Origin: Sphingosinicella ginsenosidimutans
GTDB lineage: Bacteria; Pseudomonadota; Alphaproteobacteria; Sphingomonadales; Sphingomonadaceae
Length of the DNA stretch: 64,000 bases
Reading direction: 5' to 3'
NCBI RefSeq assembly: GCF_007995055.1
Contig: NZ_VOQQ01000001.1
Coordinates: forward strand, 992,001-1,056,000
In this document: piece by piece, positions 1 through 9,082 of the stretch
How positions within the stretch are numbered: the stretch's first letter is position 1
How the letters are laid out: each line of letters begins with the position of its first letter
Notes under the pieces: generated by a model
Told to the model about the DNA's origin: nothing
What the model saw: the letters and a program-made list of their open reading frames with translations, nothing else
Databases searched by the model: none
Made by a program: the position numbers and the translations under genes

Positions 1-713
1 ATCAACCGATCATAGCCGGCATAGCCGTAAAGGCCCCAATTGCGGCCGGTCCGCCAGGTGAGGCCCGACTGGACGCCGATGGCATGGGCGCCGCCGCCCG
101 GCGGATCATAGGCTGGAAGTCCGCTCGCCAGCGCCGCCGCGGGGGTGACCCGGAAATAGGCGTCCTGATAGCGCCCGTTCGACAGCCGCACGCGCGGCCC
201 GATCGAGAAGATGTAGCGATCCCGATCGCGAAGCACGAGATCGGCGCCGATATCGCCGATCAGACCCTTGTGCCCGCCGATCCCACGCCTCAGATCGCCG
301 CGGATGCGGACATTGGGTCCGATCCACACCTGCGCGAAGCCGCCGACCTCGGCGGTGAAGCCGACATCGCCCACCGGCGCGCCGACATCCTGCTCCTCAC
401 GCTTGGACTGGAAACTCACGACGGGGCCGATGTCGATCGGGCTGTCGCTGCCGAGCAGGCCGAAGCCGAACCCCTGATCGGGGGCCGAAAAGGGCATTGG
501 CTGGCCCGGCCGGCGGATGCCGCCGATGAACATCGGATAGAGGCCGTAGCTGTCGGCGCCCGGATATTTGGGATAGACCTGCGGCCCGGCGCCGATGGTG
601 ACGATATGGCCGCTGCCGGCGTCCTGGGCGGAAACCGGCGCGGCGGCGAGGCCGAAAAAGGCGGCCGCGAGGGCCGCTGCGGCGAAACCGTTGGGGCGGA
701 TATATCTGGTCAT
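1..713 (-). CDS. MipA/OmpV family outer-membrane protein (3' end beyond window)
   Basis: Read by hand from an ATG at 711-713; the frame stays open to the window edge, so about 237 residues of the N-terminal and central part are visible and the C-terminus is missing. The first ~29 residues are a signal peptide ending in an Ala-rich stretch with PVSAQ. The mature part is rich in aromatic and Gly residues with short alternating strands, including VYPKYPGADSYGLYPM and a later WRTGRNWGLYGYAGYDR. This pattern fits the MipA/OmpV beta-barrel family (MltA-interacting protein), a role in murein hydrolase scaffolding being known only for some members. Upstream lies pccA on the same strand, but 84 bases apart, and no functional link is evident. 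Confidence 0.8.
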   Translation of the reverse strand, partial: MTRYIRPNGFAAAALAAAFFGLAAAPVSAQDAGSGHIVTIGAGPQVYPKYPGADSYGLYPMFIGGIRRPGQPMPFSAPDQGFGFGLLGSDSPIDIGPVVSFQSKREEQDVGAPVGDVGFTAEVGGFAQVWIGPNVRIRGDLRRGIGGHKGLIGDIGADLVLRDRDRYIFSIGPRVRLSNGRYQDAYFRVTPAAALASGLPAYDPPGGGAHAIGVQSGLTWRTGRNWGLYGYAGYDRL

Positions 714-797
714 GGTCGGCTCAACGGCCATCCTCGCGGTTCGTTGCGGGGGCGGTCAAGTTGTGGCTGCGCCGTGGCCTGGACGCAACGCCCGCCC

Positions 798-2825
798 TCA
801 CGCGAATTCCAGGATCACCGCATCGACGGCAAGGCTTTCGCCGGGCTTGGCGGCGATCGACTTCACGGTCCCGGCCTTCTCGGCGCGAAGGATGTTTTCC
901 ATCTTCATCGCCTCGACCACCGCGAGCGGCTGCCCGGCCTCGACCATGTCGCCTTCCTTCACATCGAGCCGGGTCAGCAGCCCCGGCATCGGGCAGATCA
1001 GGAATTTCGACAGATCGGGCGGCACCTTCTCGATCATGTAGCGCGACAGTTCGGCGACATGGACGGGAAGGACATCGGCGACATGGCTCGCCCCGCGCGT
1101 CGTGAGGCGCCACTGGCGCCCCTGCCGCGCCACCTGGACGATGCGCATCCGACCATCGATCGTGCCCTTGAACAGGCCCTGGCCCGGGGGCAGCCGCCCG
1201 ATCAGCTCGTGCGGGCCGCTGTCGTCCAGATAGGCGAGCAAGCCGCCTTCGGTGGCTGCGATCCGCACGCGATGCTCGGCGCCGGCGAGCCGGACGACGC
1301 GCGTCTCGCCCGCCGGCGTCGCGGCGGCGGTGCCCGAAAGCTGGCCGCTGACCGCCCCGGCCCGCGCCTCGGCCTCACGGCCCGCGAGCGCCGCGACGAT
1401 GGCGAGATCGGCGATCAGCGAATCGTCGGCGGGCGCGCCCTGGAAGCCATCAGGATATTCTTCGGCGATGAAGCCTGTGGTGATGTTGCCCTCGCGGAAC
1501 CGGGGGTGCTGCATCAACGCGGAGAGGAAATCGACATTGTGGCCGATCCCCTCGATCCGGAAGGCGTCGAGCGCCTCGATCTGGGCATCGATCGCGGCGA
1601 GCCTGGTCGGCGCCCAGGTGATGAGCTTGGCGATCATCGGATCGTAGAACATCGAGACCTCACCGCCCTCGGCGACGCCATCGTCGACACGAACGACCAC
1701 CCCGCCCTCGCCGCGGGACGAAGCGCGGGCCGGCGGCTGGTAGCGTACGAGCCGGCCGGTGCTCGGAAGGAAGCCGCGATAGGGATCCTCGGCATAGACG
1801 CGGGTTTCGACCGACCAGCCGTCGATGCCGATATCGGCCTGCGTGAAGCCGAGCTTTTCGCCATAGGCGACGCGGATCATCTGCTCGACGAGATCGAGGC
1901 CGGTAATTTCCTCCGTCACCGGATGCTCGACCTGGAGACGGGTGTTCATCTCGAGGAAATAGAAGCTCTCGCCGGTTGGATCGGCGCCGGAGACGATGAG
2001 CTCGACCGTGCCCGCGCTATAATAGCCGACGGCGCGGGCAAGGGCGACCGCCTGCTCCCCCATCTTCTTGCGCATCGCGGGCGTGACGAAGGGCGACGGC
2101 GCTTCCTCGATCACCTTCTGGTGGCGGCGCTGGATCGAACATTCGCGCTCGTTCAGATAGACGATATTGCCGTGCTGGTCGCCGAGCACCTGGATCTCGA
2201 TATGGCGCGGGTCCTCGACGAACTTCTCGATGAAGACGCGATCGTCGCCGAAGGAGGCGAGGCCCTCGCGCTTGGTGGCCTCGAAGCCCTCGCGAACATC
2301 CGTCTCGCTCCAGGCGAGGCGCATCCCCTTGCCGCCGCCGCCGGCCGAGGCCTTCATCATCACCGGATAGCCGATTTCCCCGGCGATCCGGACGGCATGG
2401 TCGGTGTCGTCGATCTCGCCGACATAGCCGGGGACGACGTTGACGCCGGCCGCCTTGGCGAGCTTCTTCGATTCGATCTTGTCGCCCATCGCGGCGATCG
2501 CATTCGGCGGCGGCCCGATGAAGGCGATCCCGGCCTCGGCCAGCGCGCGCGCGAAACTCTCCCGCTCGGACAGGAAGCCGTAGCCCGGGTGGACCGCCTC
2601 GGCGCCCGTCGCCTTGCAGGCATCGATGATGAGATCGGCCTTGAGATAGGATTCACCCGCGGGCGGCGGGCCCAGGCGTACCGCCTCGTCCGCCAGCTTC
2701 ACGTGCGGCGCGCGGGCATCGGCGTCCGAATAGACGGCGACGGTCGCGATCCCCATTCGGCGCGCGGTGCGGATGACGCGGCAGGCGATCTCGCCGCGAT
2801 TGGCGATCAGGATTTTCTTGAACAT
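798..2825 (-). CDS. pccA: Propionyl-CoA carboxylase alpha subunit (biotin carboxylase + biotin carrier)
   Basis: A 675-residue protein with the full biotin carboxylase domain first (ATP-grasp glycine loop KASAGGGGKGMRL, then the ERECSIQRRHQK segment) and a C-terminal biotinyl domain with EAMKMEN, the biotin-accepting Lys being residue 641. It carboxylates biotin with ATP and bicarbonate for transfer to propionyl-CoA by the beta subunit. Biotin carboxylases that act on acetyl-, propionyl- and methylcrotonyl-CoA look alike; the propionyl assignment rests on context: mutase, epimerase and pccB lie within 6 kb on the same strand, and biotin synthase sits between them. The start ATG follows directly on a short intergenic region, and the N-terminus FKKILIANRGEIA is the usual family start. 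Confidence 0.92.
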   Translation of the reverse strand: MFKKILIANRGEIACRVIRTARRMGIATVAVYSDADARAPHVKLADEAVRLGPPPAGESYLKADLIIDACKATGAEAVHPGYGFLSERESFARALAEAGIAFIGPPPNAIAAMGDKIESKKLAKAAGVNVVPGYVGEIDDTDHAVRIAGEIGYPVMMKASAGGGGKGMRLAWSETDVREGFEATKREGLASFGDDRVFIEKFVEDPRHIEIQVLGDQHGNIVYLNERECSIQRRHQKVIEEAPSPFVTPAMRKKMGEQAVALARAVGYYSAGTVELIVSGADPTGESFYFLEMNTRLQVEHPVTEEITGLDLVEQMIRVAYGEKLGFTQADIGIDGWSVETRVYAEDPYRGFLPSTGRLVRYQPPARASSRGEGGVVVRVDDGVAEGGEVSMFYDPMIAKLITWAPTRLAAIDAQIEALDAFRIEGIGHNVDFLSALMQHPRFREGNITTGFIAEEYPDGFQGAPADDSLIADLAIVAALAGREAEARAGAVSGQLSGTAAATPAGETRVVRLAGAEHRVRIAATEGGLLAYLDDSGPHELIGRLPPGQGLFKGTIDGRMRIVQVARQGRQWRLTTRGASHVADVLPVHVAELSRYMIEKVPPDLSKFLICPMPGLLTRLDVKEGDMVEAGQPLAVVEAMKMENILRAEKAGTVKSIAAKPGESLAVDAVILEFA

Positions 2826-2895
2826 CGGCGACGGGTTTCCCTTCGCGGTCCTTCAAGCGGCGCGATCCGGCGACGTCAAGCGCGCGCGGCCCGAC

Positions 2896-3630
2896 TCATT
2901 GCGGCGCGGTGCTGTTGCCCCAACGACTGCTGCCCGGCGCGGGTGGCGGCGGCGGCGCGACCACCGGCACCTGATCCGGGGCCGGAACGGGGGCCGGGCG
3001 AACGACATTCGCTCCCGGATCCACCCCCGTGTCGGTCGTCGTGGGCGGGGGGGACTGCAGCGTATATTCGCTGCTGCTGACGTGGATCTTGATGCCCGGA
3101 CGAGCGCCAGCGGTGGCGGGCGCCGTCGCCGAGAGCGAGACTTCGCGATCCTGGTCCGGCGCCGGCTGCCAGCGCCACACGGTTTCGCCGGGCCGGCCTT
3201 CGACCGTCCGCAATCCCGGCCCGCGCAAGAGGGCCGGAAGCGCCGCGCGGAGCCGATCCAGGCTCGGCGCGACCGTCCCGTCGAGCTCGAGCTGGCAATC
3301 GCCGAAGCGGCCCCCGGCCACCTCAATCGGGAGCGCCGAATAAGCGATCCGGCCATGTTCAAGCTCGCGCACCGTGACCGGCTGGCCGGCGCTTGCCGCG
3401 ACCTCGTCTGCGGGCCAGCGCTGCGCCTCGATCGCGCCGGCGATCTCAGCAGGCGTCGCGACGTCGGCAAGGCAGGTCGCCCGCACGAAGCGGAGCACCG
3501 CCGCAAGATTGCGCTCGGGATCGGTGGTTGAAAGATGGACGCGCGGGCCGTTGTCGATCGGCGCATGGCTGCGCGAGCAGCCGGAGGCGGCGATCGCCGC
3601 GAGGATCAGGAGAGGCGCGCCCCTCCTCAT
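2896..3630 (-). CDS. Predicted lipoprotein of unknown function, coupled to bioB
   Basis: A 244-residue protein that I do not recognise. It begins with a short charged segment, a hydrophobic stretch and a lipobox (AAIAASGC, Cys at residue 18), so it is probably a lipoprotein. The middle (about residues 30-170) looks folded, with several scattered aromatic and Cys residues; the last 60 residues are Pro/Ala/Thr-rich low complexity ending in RWGNSTAPQ, probably a flexible tail. Its ATG overlaps the bioB stop by four bases (ATGA), which suggests translational coupling in a bioB transcript. Nothing in the sequence ties it to biotin chemistry. Confidence 0.75.
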   Translation of the reverse strand: MRRGAPLLILAAIAASGCSRSHAPIDNGPRVHLSTTDPERNLAAVLRFVRATCLADVATPAEIAGAIEAQRWPADEVAASAGQPVTVRELEHGRIAYSALPIEVAGGRFGDCQLELDGTVAPSLDRLRAALPALLRGPGLRTVEGRPGETVWRWQPAPDQDREVSLSATAPATAGARPGIKIHVSSSEYTLQSPPPTTTDTGVDPGANVVRPAPVPAPDQVPVVAPPPPPAPGSSRWGNSTAPQ

Positions 3631-4679
3631 CCGGCGCCCTGGCGAAGCCCGGCCGGCGGCGCCGGATCGGCCGCGGCCATCGGGGCGAGGCCGAGCTTCG
3701 CAAACATCGCCGCGTCGCTATCGTCGCCGGCATTGGGCGCGGTGAGCAGCTTGTCGCCGGTGAAGATCGAGTTGGCGCCGGCCATGAAGCACAGCGCCTG
3801 GGTCGATTCGCTCATGCTCTCGCGGCCCGCCGAGAGGCGGACCATGCTTTGCGGCATGGCGATGCGCGCGACCGCGACGGTGCGGACGAACTCGATATCG
3901 TCGATCTTCGCCAGCGGCGTATCGGCCAGCATGTCGCCGAGCACCGTGCCCTTGACCGGGACGAGCGCGTTGATCGGGACGCTTTCAGGATGGTCGGGCA
4001 AGGTCGCCAGAGCATGGATGAAGCCGATTCGGTCCTCGCGCGTCTCCCCCATGCCGACGATGCCGCCGCAGCACACGTTCATGCCCGACTGGCGGACATG
4101 GTCCAGCGTCTCCAGCCGGTCCTCGAAGCTGCGGGTCGAGATCACCTCGCCATAACGTTCGGGCGAGGTATCGATATTGTGGTTGTAATAATCGAGGCCG
4201 GCGTCGGCGAGCATCTGCGCCTGGCGCTCGCTCAGCATCCCGAGCGTCATGCAGGTTTCCATGCCCATGGCGCGAACGCCCTTCACCATCTCGACGATGG
4301 CCGGCATGTCGCGGTCCTTGGGATTGCGCCAGGCCGCGCCCATGCAGAAGCGGGTCGAGCCGTGATCGCGCGCCTGTGCGGCGGCCTGGAGAACGGCGCG
4401 CACGTCCATCAGCTTCGTCGCCTTGAGCCCGGTCTCGGCATGGACCGACTGCGCGCAATAGCCGCAATCCTCCGGGCAGCCGCCGGTCTTGATCGAGAGC
4501 AGGGTGGAGAGCTGGACTTCGTTCGGCGCGTGATGGGCGCGGTGGACCTGCTGCGCCTCGTAGAGCAGGTCGAGCAGCGGCCGATCGAACAGCGCGGCGA
4601 TCTCGGCGCGGGTCCAGTCGGTGCGCAACGCCCCTCTCGCCTGCGGGAGGGGCCGGGGGTCGACGTGTCCAAGGCTCAT
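3627..4679 (-). CDS. bioB: Biotin synthase
   Basis: A 350-residue radical-SAM enzyme that inserts sulphur into dethiobiotin, the last step of biotin synthesis. The radical-SAM cluster motif is [12 protein letters not shown] with Cys 68, 72 and 75; the TIM-barrel segments [14 protein letters not shown] and [10 protein letters not shown] are standard BioB. Biotin made here is needed by PccA next door. The N-terminus is odd: residues 1-18 ([18 protein letters not shown]) precede the usual LRTDWT start of the family and are encoded partly by a palindromic repeat at 4631-4652. No other biotin genes (bioF, A, D) are in the window. The length otherwise matches the family. Confidence 0.95.
   Translation of the reverse strand: MSLGHVDPRPLPQARGALRTDWTRAEIAALFDRPLLDLLYEAQQVHRAHHAPNEVQLSTLLSIKTGGCPEDCGYCAQSVHAETGLKATKLMDVRAVLQAAAQARDHGSTRFCMGAAWRNPKDRDMPAIVEMVKGVRAMGMETCMTLGMLSERQAQMLADAGLDYYNHNIDTSPERYGEVISTRSFEDRLETLDHVRQSGMNVCCGGIVGMGETREDRIGFIHALATLPDHPESVPINALVPVKGTVLGDMLADTPLAKIDDIEFVRTVAVARIAMPQSMVRLSAGRESMSESTQALCFMAGANSIFTGDKLLTAPNAGDDSDAAMFAKLGLAPMAAADPAPPAGLRQGAG
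4631..4652. repeat. Palindromic repeat (CCCCTC...GAGGGG type) inside the bioB start region
   Basis: A 22-base near-palindrome with arms CCCCTC and GAGGGG plus an inner CGC/GCG pair. It belongs to the same family as copies at 4704, 6886, 6993, 31528, 60812 and 61232. This copy is translated as part of the first 18 residues of bioB. Confidence 0.75.
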
Positions 4680-4703
4680 GGAGGCTCCTCTTGCCCACCC
4701 CTG

Positions 4704-4726
4704 CCCTCTCCCGCAAGCGGGAGGGG
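4704..4726. repeat. Palindromic repeat between scpA and bioB
   Basis: Arms CCCTCTCCCGC and GCGGGAGGGGG around a two-base loop, in the 49-base gap between the mutase stop and the bioB start. It could fold in the mRNA; no T-run follows, so it is called a repeat rather than a terminator. Confidence 0.75.
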
Positions 4727-4728
4727 GA

Positions 4729-6873
4729 TTATTCGGCGGCTTCTTCCACCGGCGGCATGTTGTGCCCCAGCAATTTCAACACCTCGCCCGCCGCCTCGAC
4801 CAGGTTGGTGCCGGGGCCGAAGATCGCCTGGACGCCGGCATCGCGGAGGAACTGATAATCCTGCGCGGGGATGACGCCGCCGGCGACGACCTTGATGTCC
4901 CCGCGCCCCGCGTCGCGCAGATGGGCGATCAGCTCGGGGATCAACGTCTTGTGCCCGGCGGCAAGGCTGGAGGCCCCGACCACGTCGACGTCCGACTTGA
5001 TCGCCAGCTCGGCCGCTTCTCGCGGCGTCTGGAAGAGCGGCCCGGCGACGACGTCGAAACCGAGATCGCCGAAGACGGAGGAGACCAGGTTGGCGCCACG
5101 ATCATGCCCGTCCTGCCCCATCTTGGCGGTGAGCATCCGCGGCTTGCGGCCCTTCGACCGCGCCACCGATTCGACGCCTTCGACCAATCTGTCCCAGCGC
5201 GCATCCTCCGCATAAGCGGCTCCATAGACGCCCTTTACCGGCGTCGGATTGGTGCCGAAGCGGCCGAACACATCTTCCATCGCGAGGCTGATCTCGCCCA
5301 GCGTCGCGCGCTTGCGGGCGGCATCGACGGCGAGCGCCAACAGGTTCGCCTTGCCTCTCGCTCCTTCGCGCAGAGCATCGAGCGCGGCCTGGCAGGCGGC
5401 TTCGTCGCGGCCCGCCTTCACCTTGTTGATGCGGGCGATCTGGGCGTCGCGGACCGCATGGTTGTCGACATCGAGGATGTCGAGCTCCGCCTGGTCGGCG
5501 AGACGATATTTGTTGACCCCGACGATCACGTCCTCGCCGCGATCGACGCGGGCGGCGCGCGCGGCGCTCGCTTCCTCGATCATCGCCTTGGGCCAGCCAT
5601 GGGCGACCGCCCTGGCCATGCCGCCATCCGCCTCGACCCGCTCGACGATCTCCCACGCCTTTTCGTAGAGCTCCTGGGTCAGCGCCTCGACATAATAGGA
5701 GCCGCCGAGGGGATCGACGACCCTGGTCATCCCGGTCTCCTCCTGGAGGACGATCTGGGTGTTGCGCGCGATCCGCGCCGAAAAATCGGTGGGCAGCGCC
5801 ACCGCCTCGTCGAGGCTGTTGGTGTGGAGCGACTGGGTGCCGCCGAGCATCGCCGCCATCGCCTCGATCGTGGTGCGGATGACGTTGTTGTACGGATCCT
5901 GCTCGGTGAGCGAGACGCCAGACGTCTGGCAATGCGTGCGGAGCATCTTCGAGCGCTCATCCCGCGCGCCGAGGTCGGTCATCACCCGGTGCCACAGCTT
6001 GCGCGCGGCGCGCAGCTTGGCGACCTCCATGAAGAAGTTCATGCCGATCGCGAAGAAGAAGCTGAGCCGGCCGGCGAACTTGTCGATGTCGAGGCCGGTC
6101 GCCATCGCGGCGCGGGCATATTCCCTGCCGTCGGCGATGGTGAAGGCGAGCTCCTGGAGCTGCGTCGCCCCCGCCTCCTGCATGTGATAGCCGGAGATGG
6201 AGATGGAATTGAACTTCGGCATGTGCGCCGAGGTGTAGCCGATGATGTCCGAGATGATCCGCATGCTCGGCTCGGGCGGATAGATATAGGTGTTGCGGAC
6301 CATGAACTCCTTCAGGATGTCGTTCTGGATCGTGCCGTCCAGCCTCTCCTGAGAAACGCCCTGCTCCTCGCCGGCGACGATGAAGAAAGCGAGGATCGGG
6401 ATGACCGCGCCGTTCATCGTCATCGACACCGACATCTCGCCAAGGGGGATGCCGTCGAAGAGGATCTTCATGTCCTCGACCGTGTCGATCGCGACGCCCG
6501 CCTTGCCGACATCGCCGACGACGCGGGGGTGATCGCTGTCATAGCCGCGATGGGTGGCGAGATCGAAGGCGACCGAAAGCCCCTTCTGCCCGGCGGCGAG
6601 GTTGCGCCGATAGAAGGCGTTGGATTCCTCGGCGGTCGAGAAGCCCGCATATTGGCGGATCGTCCACGGCCGCCCGGCATACATCGAGGCGCGAACGCCG
6701 CGGGTGAACGGCGCGAAGCCGGGGAGGCCGGGATCGATGTCGGCCACATCTTCCGCCGTATAGAGCGGCTTCACGTCGATCCCTTCCGGCGTGTGCCAGG
6801 TGAGATCGCGGCCCTTCACCTCCTTGGCGGCAAGGGTGTCCCAATCGGCAAGGGTGGGTTTGTCGTTAGACAT
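4729..6873 (-). CDS. scpA: Methylmalonyl-CoA mutase
   Basis: A 714-residue single-chain adenosylcobalamin enzyme that interconverts (R)-methylmalonyl-CoA and succinyl-CoA. The N-terminal substrate-binding TIM barrel (for example [22 protein letters not shown]) is followed by a C-terminal B12-binding domain with GQDGHDRG, whose His (about residue 590) is the lower cobalt ligand. The length fits the large subunit or homomeric type. I chose ATG 6871-6873 (N-terminus [15 protein letters not shown]): the frame stays open to 6987, but that extension runs through a palindromic repeat, and a purine-rich AGGGGGG lies just before the chosen start. The epimerase and pccB follow upstream on the same strand, completing propionyl-CoA to succinyl-CoA. 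Confidence 0.95.
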   Translation of the reverse strand: MSNDKPTLADWDTLAAKEVKGRDLTWHTPEGIDVKPLYTAEDVADIDPGLPGFAPFTRGVRASMYAGRPWTIRQYAGFSTAEESNAFYRRNLAAGQKGLSVAFDLATHRGYDSDHPRVVGDVGKAGVAIDTVEDMKILFDGIPLGEMSVSMTMNGAVIPILAFFIVAGEEQGVSQERLDGTIQNDILKEFMVRNTYIYPPEPSMRIISDIIGYTSAHMPKFNSISISGYHMQEAGATQLQELAFTIADGREYARAAMATGLDIDKFAGRLSFFFAIGMNFFMEVAKLRAARKLWHRVMTDLGARDERSKMLRTHCQTSGVSLTEQDPYNNVIRTTIEAMAAMLGGTQSLHTNSLDEAVALPTDFSARIARNTQIVLQEETGMTRVVDPLGGSYYVEALTQELYEKAWEIVERVEADGGMARAVAHGWPKAMIEEASAARAARVDRGEDVIVGVNKYRLADQAELDILDVDNHAVRDAQIARINKVKAGRDEAACQAALDALREGARGKANLLALAVDAARKRATLGEISLAMEDVFGRFGTNPTPVKGVYGAAYAEDARWDRLVEGVESVARSKGRKPRMLTAKMGQDGHDRGANLVSSVFGDLGFDVVAGPLFQTPREAAELAIKSDVDVVGASSLAAGHKTLIPELIAHLRDAGRGDIKVVAGGVIPAQDYQFLRDAGVQAIFGPGTNLVEAAGEVLKLLGHNMPPVEEAAE

Positions 6874-6885
6874 GGCAATCACCCC

Positions 6886-6906
6886 CCTCTCCCCGGCGGG
6901 GAGAGG
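6886..6906. repeat. Palindromic repeat upstream of scpA
   Basis: Arms CCTCTCCCC and GGGGAGAGG, immediately upstream of the mutase start. A second copy (6993-7015) lies 90 bases away, and between them is another C/T-rich direct and inverted stretch, so the whole epimerase-mutase gap is repeat-derived. Confidence 0.75.
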
Positions 6907-6992
6907 ATACGAAGGCTTGGCGGCTTTGCCGTCTAGCCGGAGTTGGTGAGGGGGTCGGGCGTATCCGGGAAGGCCGAGCCCCCTCACCCCAC

Positions 6993-7015
6993 CCCTCTCC
7001 CCGCCGGGGAGAGGG
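6993..7015. repeat. Palindromic repeat downstream of the epimerase gene
   Basis: Arms CCCTCTCCCC and GGGGAGAGGG around a short loop, placed 5 bases after the epimerase stop codon on the coding strand. It may also end or attenuate transcription, but there is no T-run. Confidence 0.75.
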
Positions 7016-7019
7016 AGCT

Positions 7020-7439
7020 TTAATGCGCATCCTTTGGCGTCTCCATGATCTCGGTCAGCACCCCGCCCATATCCTTGGGATGGAGGAAGAAGATCGGCGT
7101 CCCGTGCGCGCCGATCCGGGTGGGGCCGAGGATGCGGGCGCCCTTGCCCTCGAACCAGGCGCGCGCCGCTACGATGTCCGGCACCTCGAAGCAGACATGA
7201 TGCTGCCCGCCCTGCGGGTTCTTGGCGAGGAAGCCGACGATCGGCGAATCCGGCCCGAGCGGCTCGATCAGCTCGATCTGGCTGTTCGGCGTGTCGATGA
7301 AGCAGACCTTCACCCCCTGCTCGGGCAGGTCGAAGGGCGCACGAATCACGTCCGCGCCCATCAGGTCGCGATAGATGGCGATCGATTGCTCGATCGATGG
7401 CGTGGCGACACCGATATGGTTTAGCCTTCCCAGCTTCAC
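7020..7439 (-). CDS. mce: Methylmalonyl-CoA epimerase
   Basis: A 139-residue protein of the vicinal oxygen chelate (VOC) superfamily. Two beta-alpha-beta-beta-beta modules are visible: the first starts [18 protein letters not shown], the second [13 protein letters not shown]; the metal ligands His in NHIG, His in QHHV and Glu in LTEIME are present. It turns (S)- into (R)-methylmalonyl-CoA, linking PccAB to the mutase. It sits between pccB and scpA on the same strand, 38 bases after pccB, and is probably co-transcribed. Length is typical for bacterial epimerases. Confidence 0.93.
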   Translation of the reverse strand: MKLGRLNHIGVATPSIEQSIAIYRDLMGADVIRAPFDLPEQGVKVCFIDTPNSQIELIEPLGPDSPIVGFLAKNPQGGQHHVCFEVPDIVAARAWFEGKGARILGPTRIGAHGTPIFFLHPKDMGGVLTEIMETPKDAH

Positions 7440-7449
7440 CTCAACACCC

Positions 7450-7468
7450 CGTCATTGCGAGCGCAGCG
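7450..7468. repeat. Half copy of a CGTCATTGCGAGCG repeat
   Basis: CGTCATTGCGAGCGCAGC in the pccB-mce gap matches the left arm of the full inverted repeat at 60230-60313. Only one arm is present here. Confidence 0.6.
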
Positions 7469-7477
7469 CCCGAGTGG

Positions 7478-9010
7478 TCATAGCGGGATATTGTCATGCT
7501 TCTTCCACGGGTTTTCGAGCTGCTTGTCCCTGAGCTTGCGTAGGCCCAGCGCGATCCGGCGGCGGGTGGAGTGCGGCATGATCACTTCGTCGATGAAGCC
7601 CTTGCTCGCCGCGACGAAGGGGTTGGCGAAGCGCTGTTCATATTCGGCGGTGCGCTCGGCGATCTTGGCGGGGTCGCCGATGTCCTTGCGGAAGATGATC
7701 TCGACCGCACCCTTCGCGCCCATCACCGCGATCTCGGCGGTCGGCCAGGCGTAATTGAGGTCGCCGCGCAGATGCTTGGAGGCCATCACGTCGTAGGCGC
7801 CGCCATAGGCCTTGCGGGTGATGACGGTGATCTTGGGGACCGTGGCCTCGGCATAAGCGAAGAGCAGCTTCGCGCCGTGCTTGATGATGCCGTTATGCTC
7901 CTGCGCGGTGCCGGGGAGGAAGCCGTGGACGTCGACGAAGGTGACGATCGGAATATCGAAGGCGTCGCAGAAGCGCACGAAGCGGCCGGCCTTCTTGGCG
8001 CTGTTGATGTCGAGCACGCCGGCCAGCACCATCGGCTGGTTTGCGACGATGCCGACGGTGCGGCCCTCGATCCGGCCGAATCCGGTGATGATATTGCCGG
8101 CATGGGCGGGCTGGAGCTCGAAGAAGTCGCCGTCGTCGACGACCTTCCGGATCAGCTCGTGCATGTCATAGGGCTTGTTGGCGCTGTCCGGGATCAGCGT
8201 GTCGAGGCTGTCCTCCTGCCGGTCCCACGGATCCTCCGACGGCCGCTCGGGCAAATCGTGGCGGTTGGAGAGCGGCAGGAAATCGAAGAAGTCGCGGGTC
8301 GCAAGCAAGGCGTCGATGTCGTTCTCGAAGGCGACGTCGGCGACGCCGGACTTGGTCGTATGGGTGATGGCCCCGCCCAGTTCCTCCTGAGTCACGACCT
8401 CGTTGGTGACGGTCTTCACCACGTCCGGGCCGGTGACGAACATGTAGGAGGAGTCCTTCACCATGAAGATGAAGTCGGTCATCGCCGGCGAATAGACCGC
8501 GCCGCCGGCGCAGGGGCCCATGATCAGGCTGATCTGCGGCACCACGCCGGAGGCGAGCACGTTGCGCTGGAACACCTCGGCATAGCCGCCGAGGCTGGCG
8601 ACCCCCTCCTGGATGCGCGCGCCGCCCGAATCGTTGAGGCCGATCACGGGCGCGCCGACCTTCATCGCCATGTCCATGATCTTGCAGATCTTCTGCGCGT
8701 GCCGTTCGGAGAGCGAGCCGCCGAAGACGGTGAAATCCTGGGCGAAGACATAGACGAGGCGGCCGTTGATCGTGCCCGATCCGGTGACGACCCCGTCGCC
8801 GGGCACCTTCTGCGTCTCCATGCCGAAATCCGAGCAATTATGCTCGACGAACATGTCATATTCCTCGAAGCTGCCCTCATCGAGCAGCACGGAGAGGCGT
8901 TCGCGGGCGGTCAGCCGGCCCTTGGCATGCTGCGCCTCGATCCGCGCGGCGCCCCCGCCAAGGCGCGCCTGCTCGCGGCGCTGTTCGAGCTCTTCGATCG
9001 TCGTGGCCAT
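7478..9010 (-). CDS. pccB: Propionyl-CoA carboxylase beta subunit (carboxyltransferase)
   Basis: A 510-residue crotonase-fold carboxyltransferase with N- and C-terminal halves. It moves the carboxyl group from biotin on PccA to propionyl-CoA, giving (S)-methylmalonyl-CoA. Diagnostic segments are GKLTARER-like [19 protein letters not shown], the oxyanion-hole glycines in [11 protein letters not shown], and [16 protein letters not shown] in the second half. I start at ATG 9008-9010 ([13 protein letters not shown]), the family's usual N-terminus; the frame is open 36 bases further. Acetyl-CoA carboxylase and other acyl-CoA carboxylase beta chains are alternatives, but the neighbours make propionyl-CoA the best call. 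Confidence 0.93.
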   Translation of the reverse strand: MATTIEELEQRREQARLGGGAARIEAQHAKGRLTARERLSVLLDEGSFEEYDMFVEHNCSDFGMETQKVPGDGVVTGSGTINGRLVYVFAQDFTVFGGSLSERHAQKICKIMDMAMKVGAPVIGLNDSGGARIQEGVASLGGYAEVFQRNVLASGVVPQISLIMGPCAGGAVYSPAMTDFIFMVKDSSYMFVTGPDVVKTVTNEVVTQEELGGAITHTTKSGVADVAFENDIDALLATRDFFDFLPLSNRHDLPERPSEDPWDRQEDSLDTLIPDSANKPYDMHELIRKVVDDGDFFELQPAHAGNIITGFGRIEGRTVGIVANQPMVLAGVLDINSAKKAGRFVRFCDAFDIPIVTFVDVHGFLPGTAQEHNGIIKHGAKLLFAYAEATVPKITVITRKAYGGAYDVMASKHLRGDLNYAWPTAEIAVMGAKGAVEIIFRKDIGDPAKIAERTAEYEQRFANPFVAASKGFIDEVIMPHSTRRRIALGLRKLRDKQLENPWKKHDNIPL

Positions 9011-9082
9011 GCGCGCGCTCTTATGCGCCAGATTAAGCGGAGGCAATCTTGGAGCCCGGCGGCGATCGCGGGGGAGCGGCGG

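Noticed and set aside
84..3080. A very long open frame on the plus strand opposite pccA and the MipA-like gene
   Set aside because: It is the antisense of genes with clear motifs; its translation is Arg/Asp/His-rich and resembles no family. Such frames are common in GC-rich DNA. The same holds for plus-strand frames at 4621-6936, 7571-10426 and 20412-22208.
4680..4728. Biotin- or cobalamin-responsive riboswitch upstream of bioB or scpA
   Set aside because: The upstream regions are short and consist of palindromic repeats; no B12-box or other conserved riboswitch core was recognised.
8900..9010. Similar N-termini of PccB (ATTIEELE) and the island ATPase (ATTIEELE)
   Set aside because: The match is only eight residues and the following sequence differs completely; no shared origin can be claimed.
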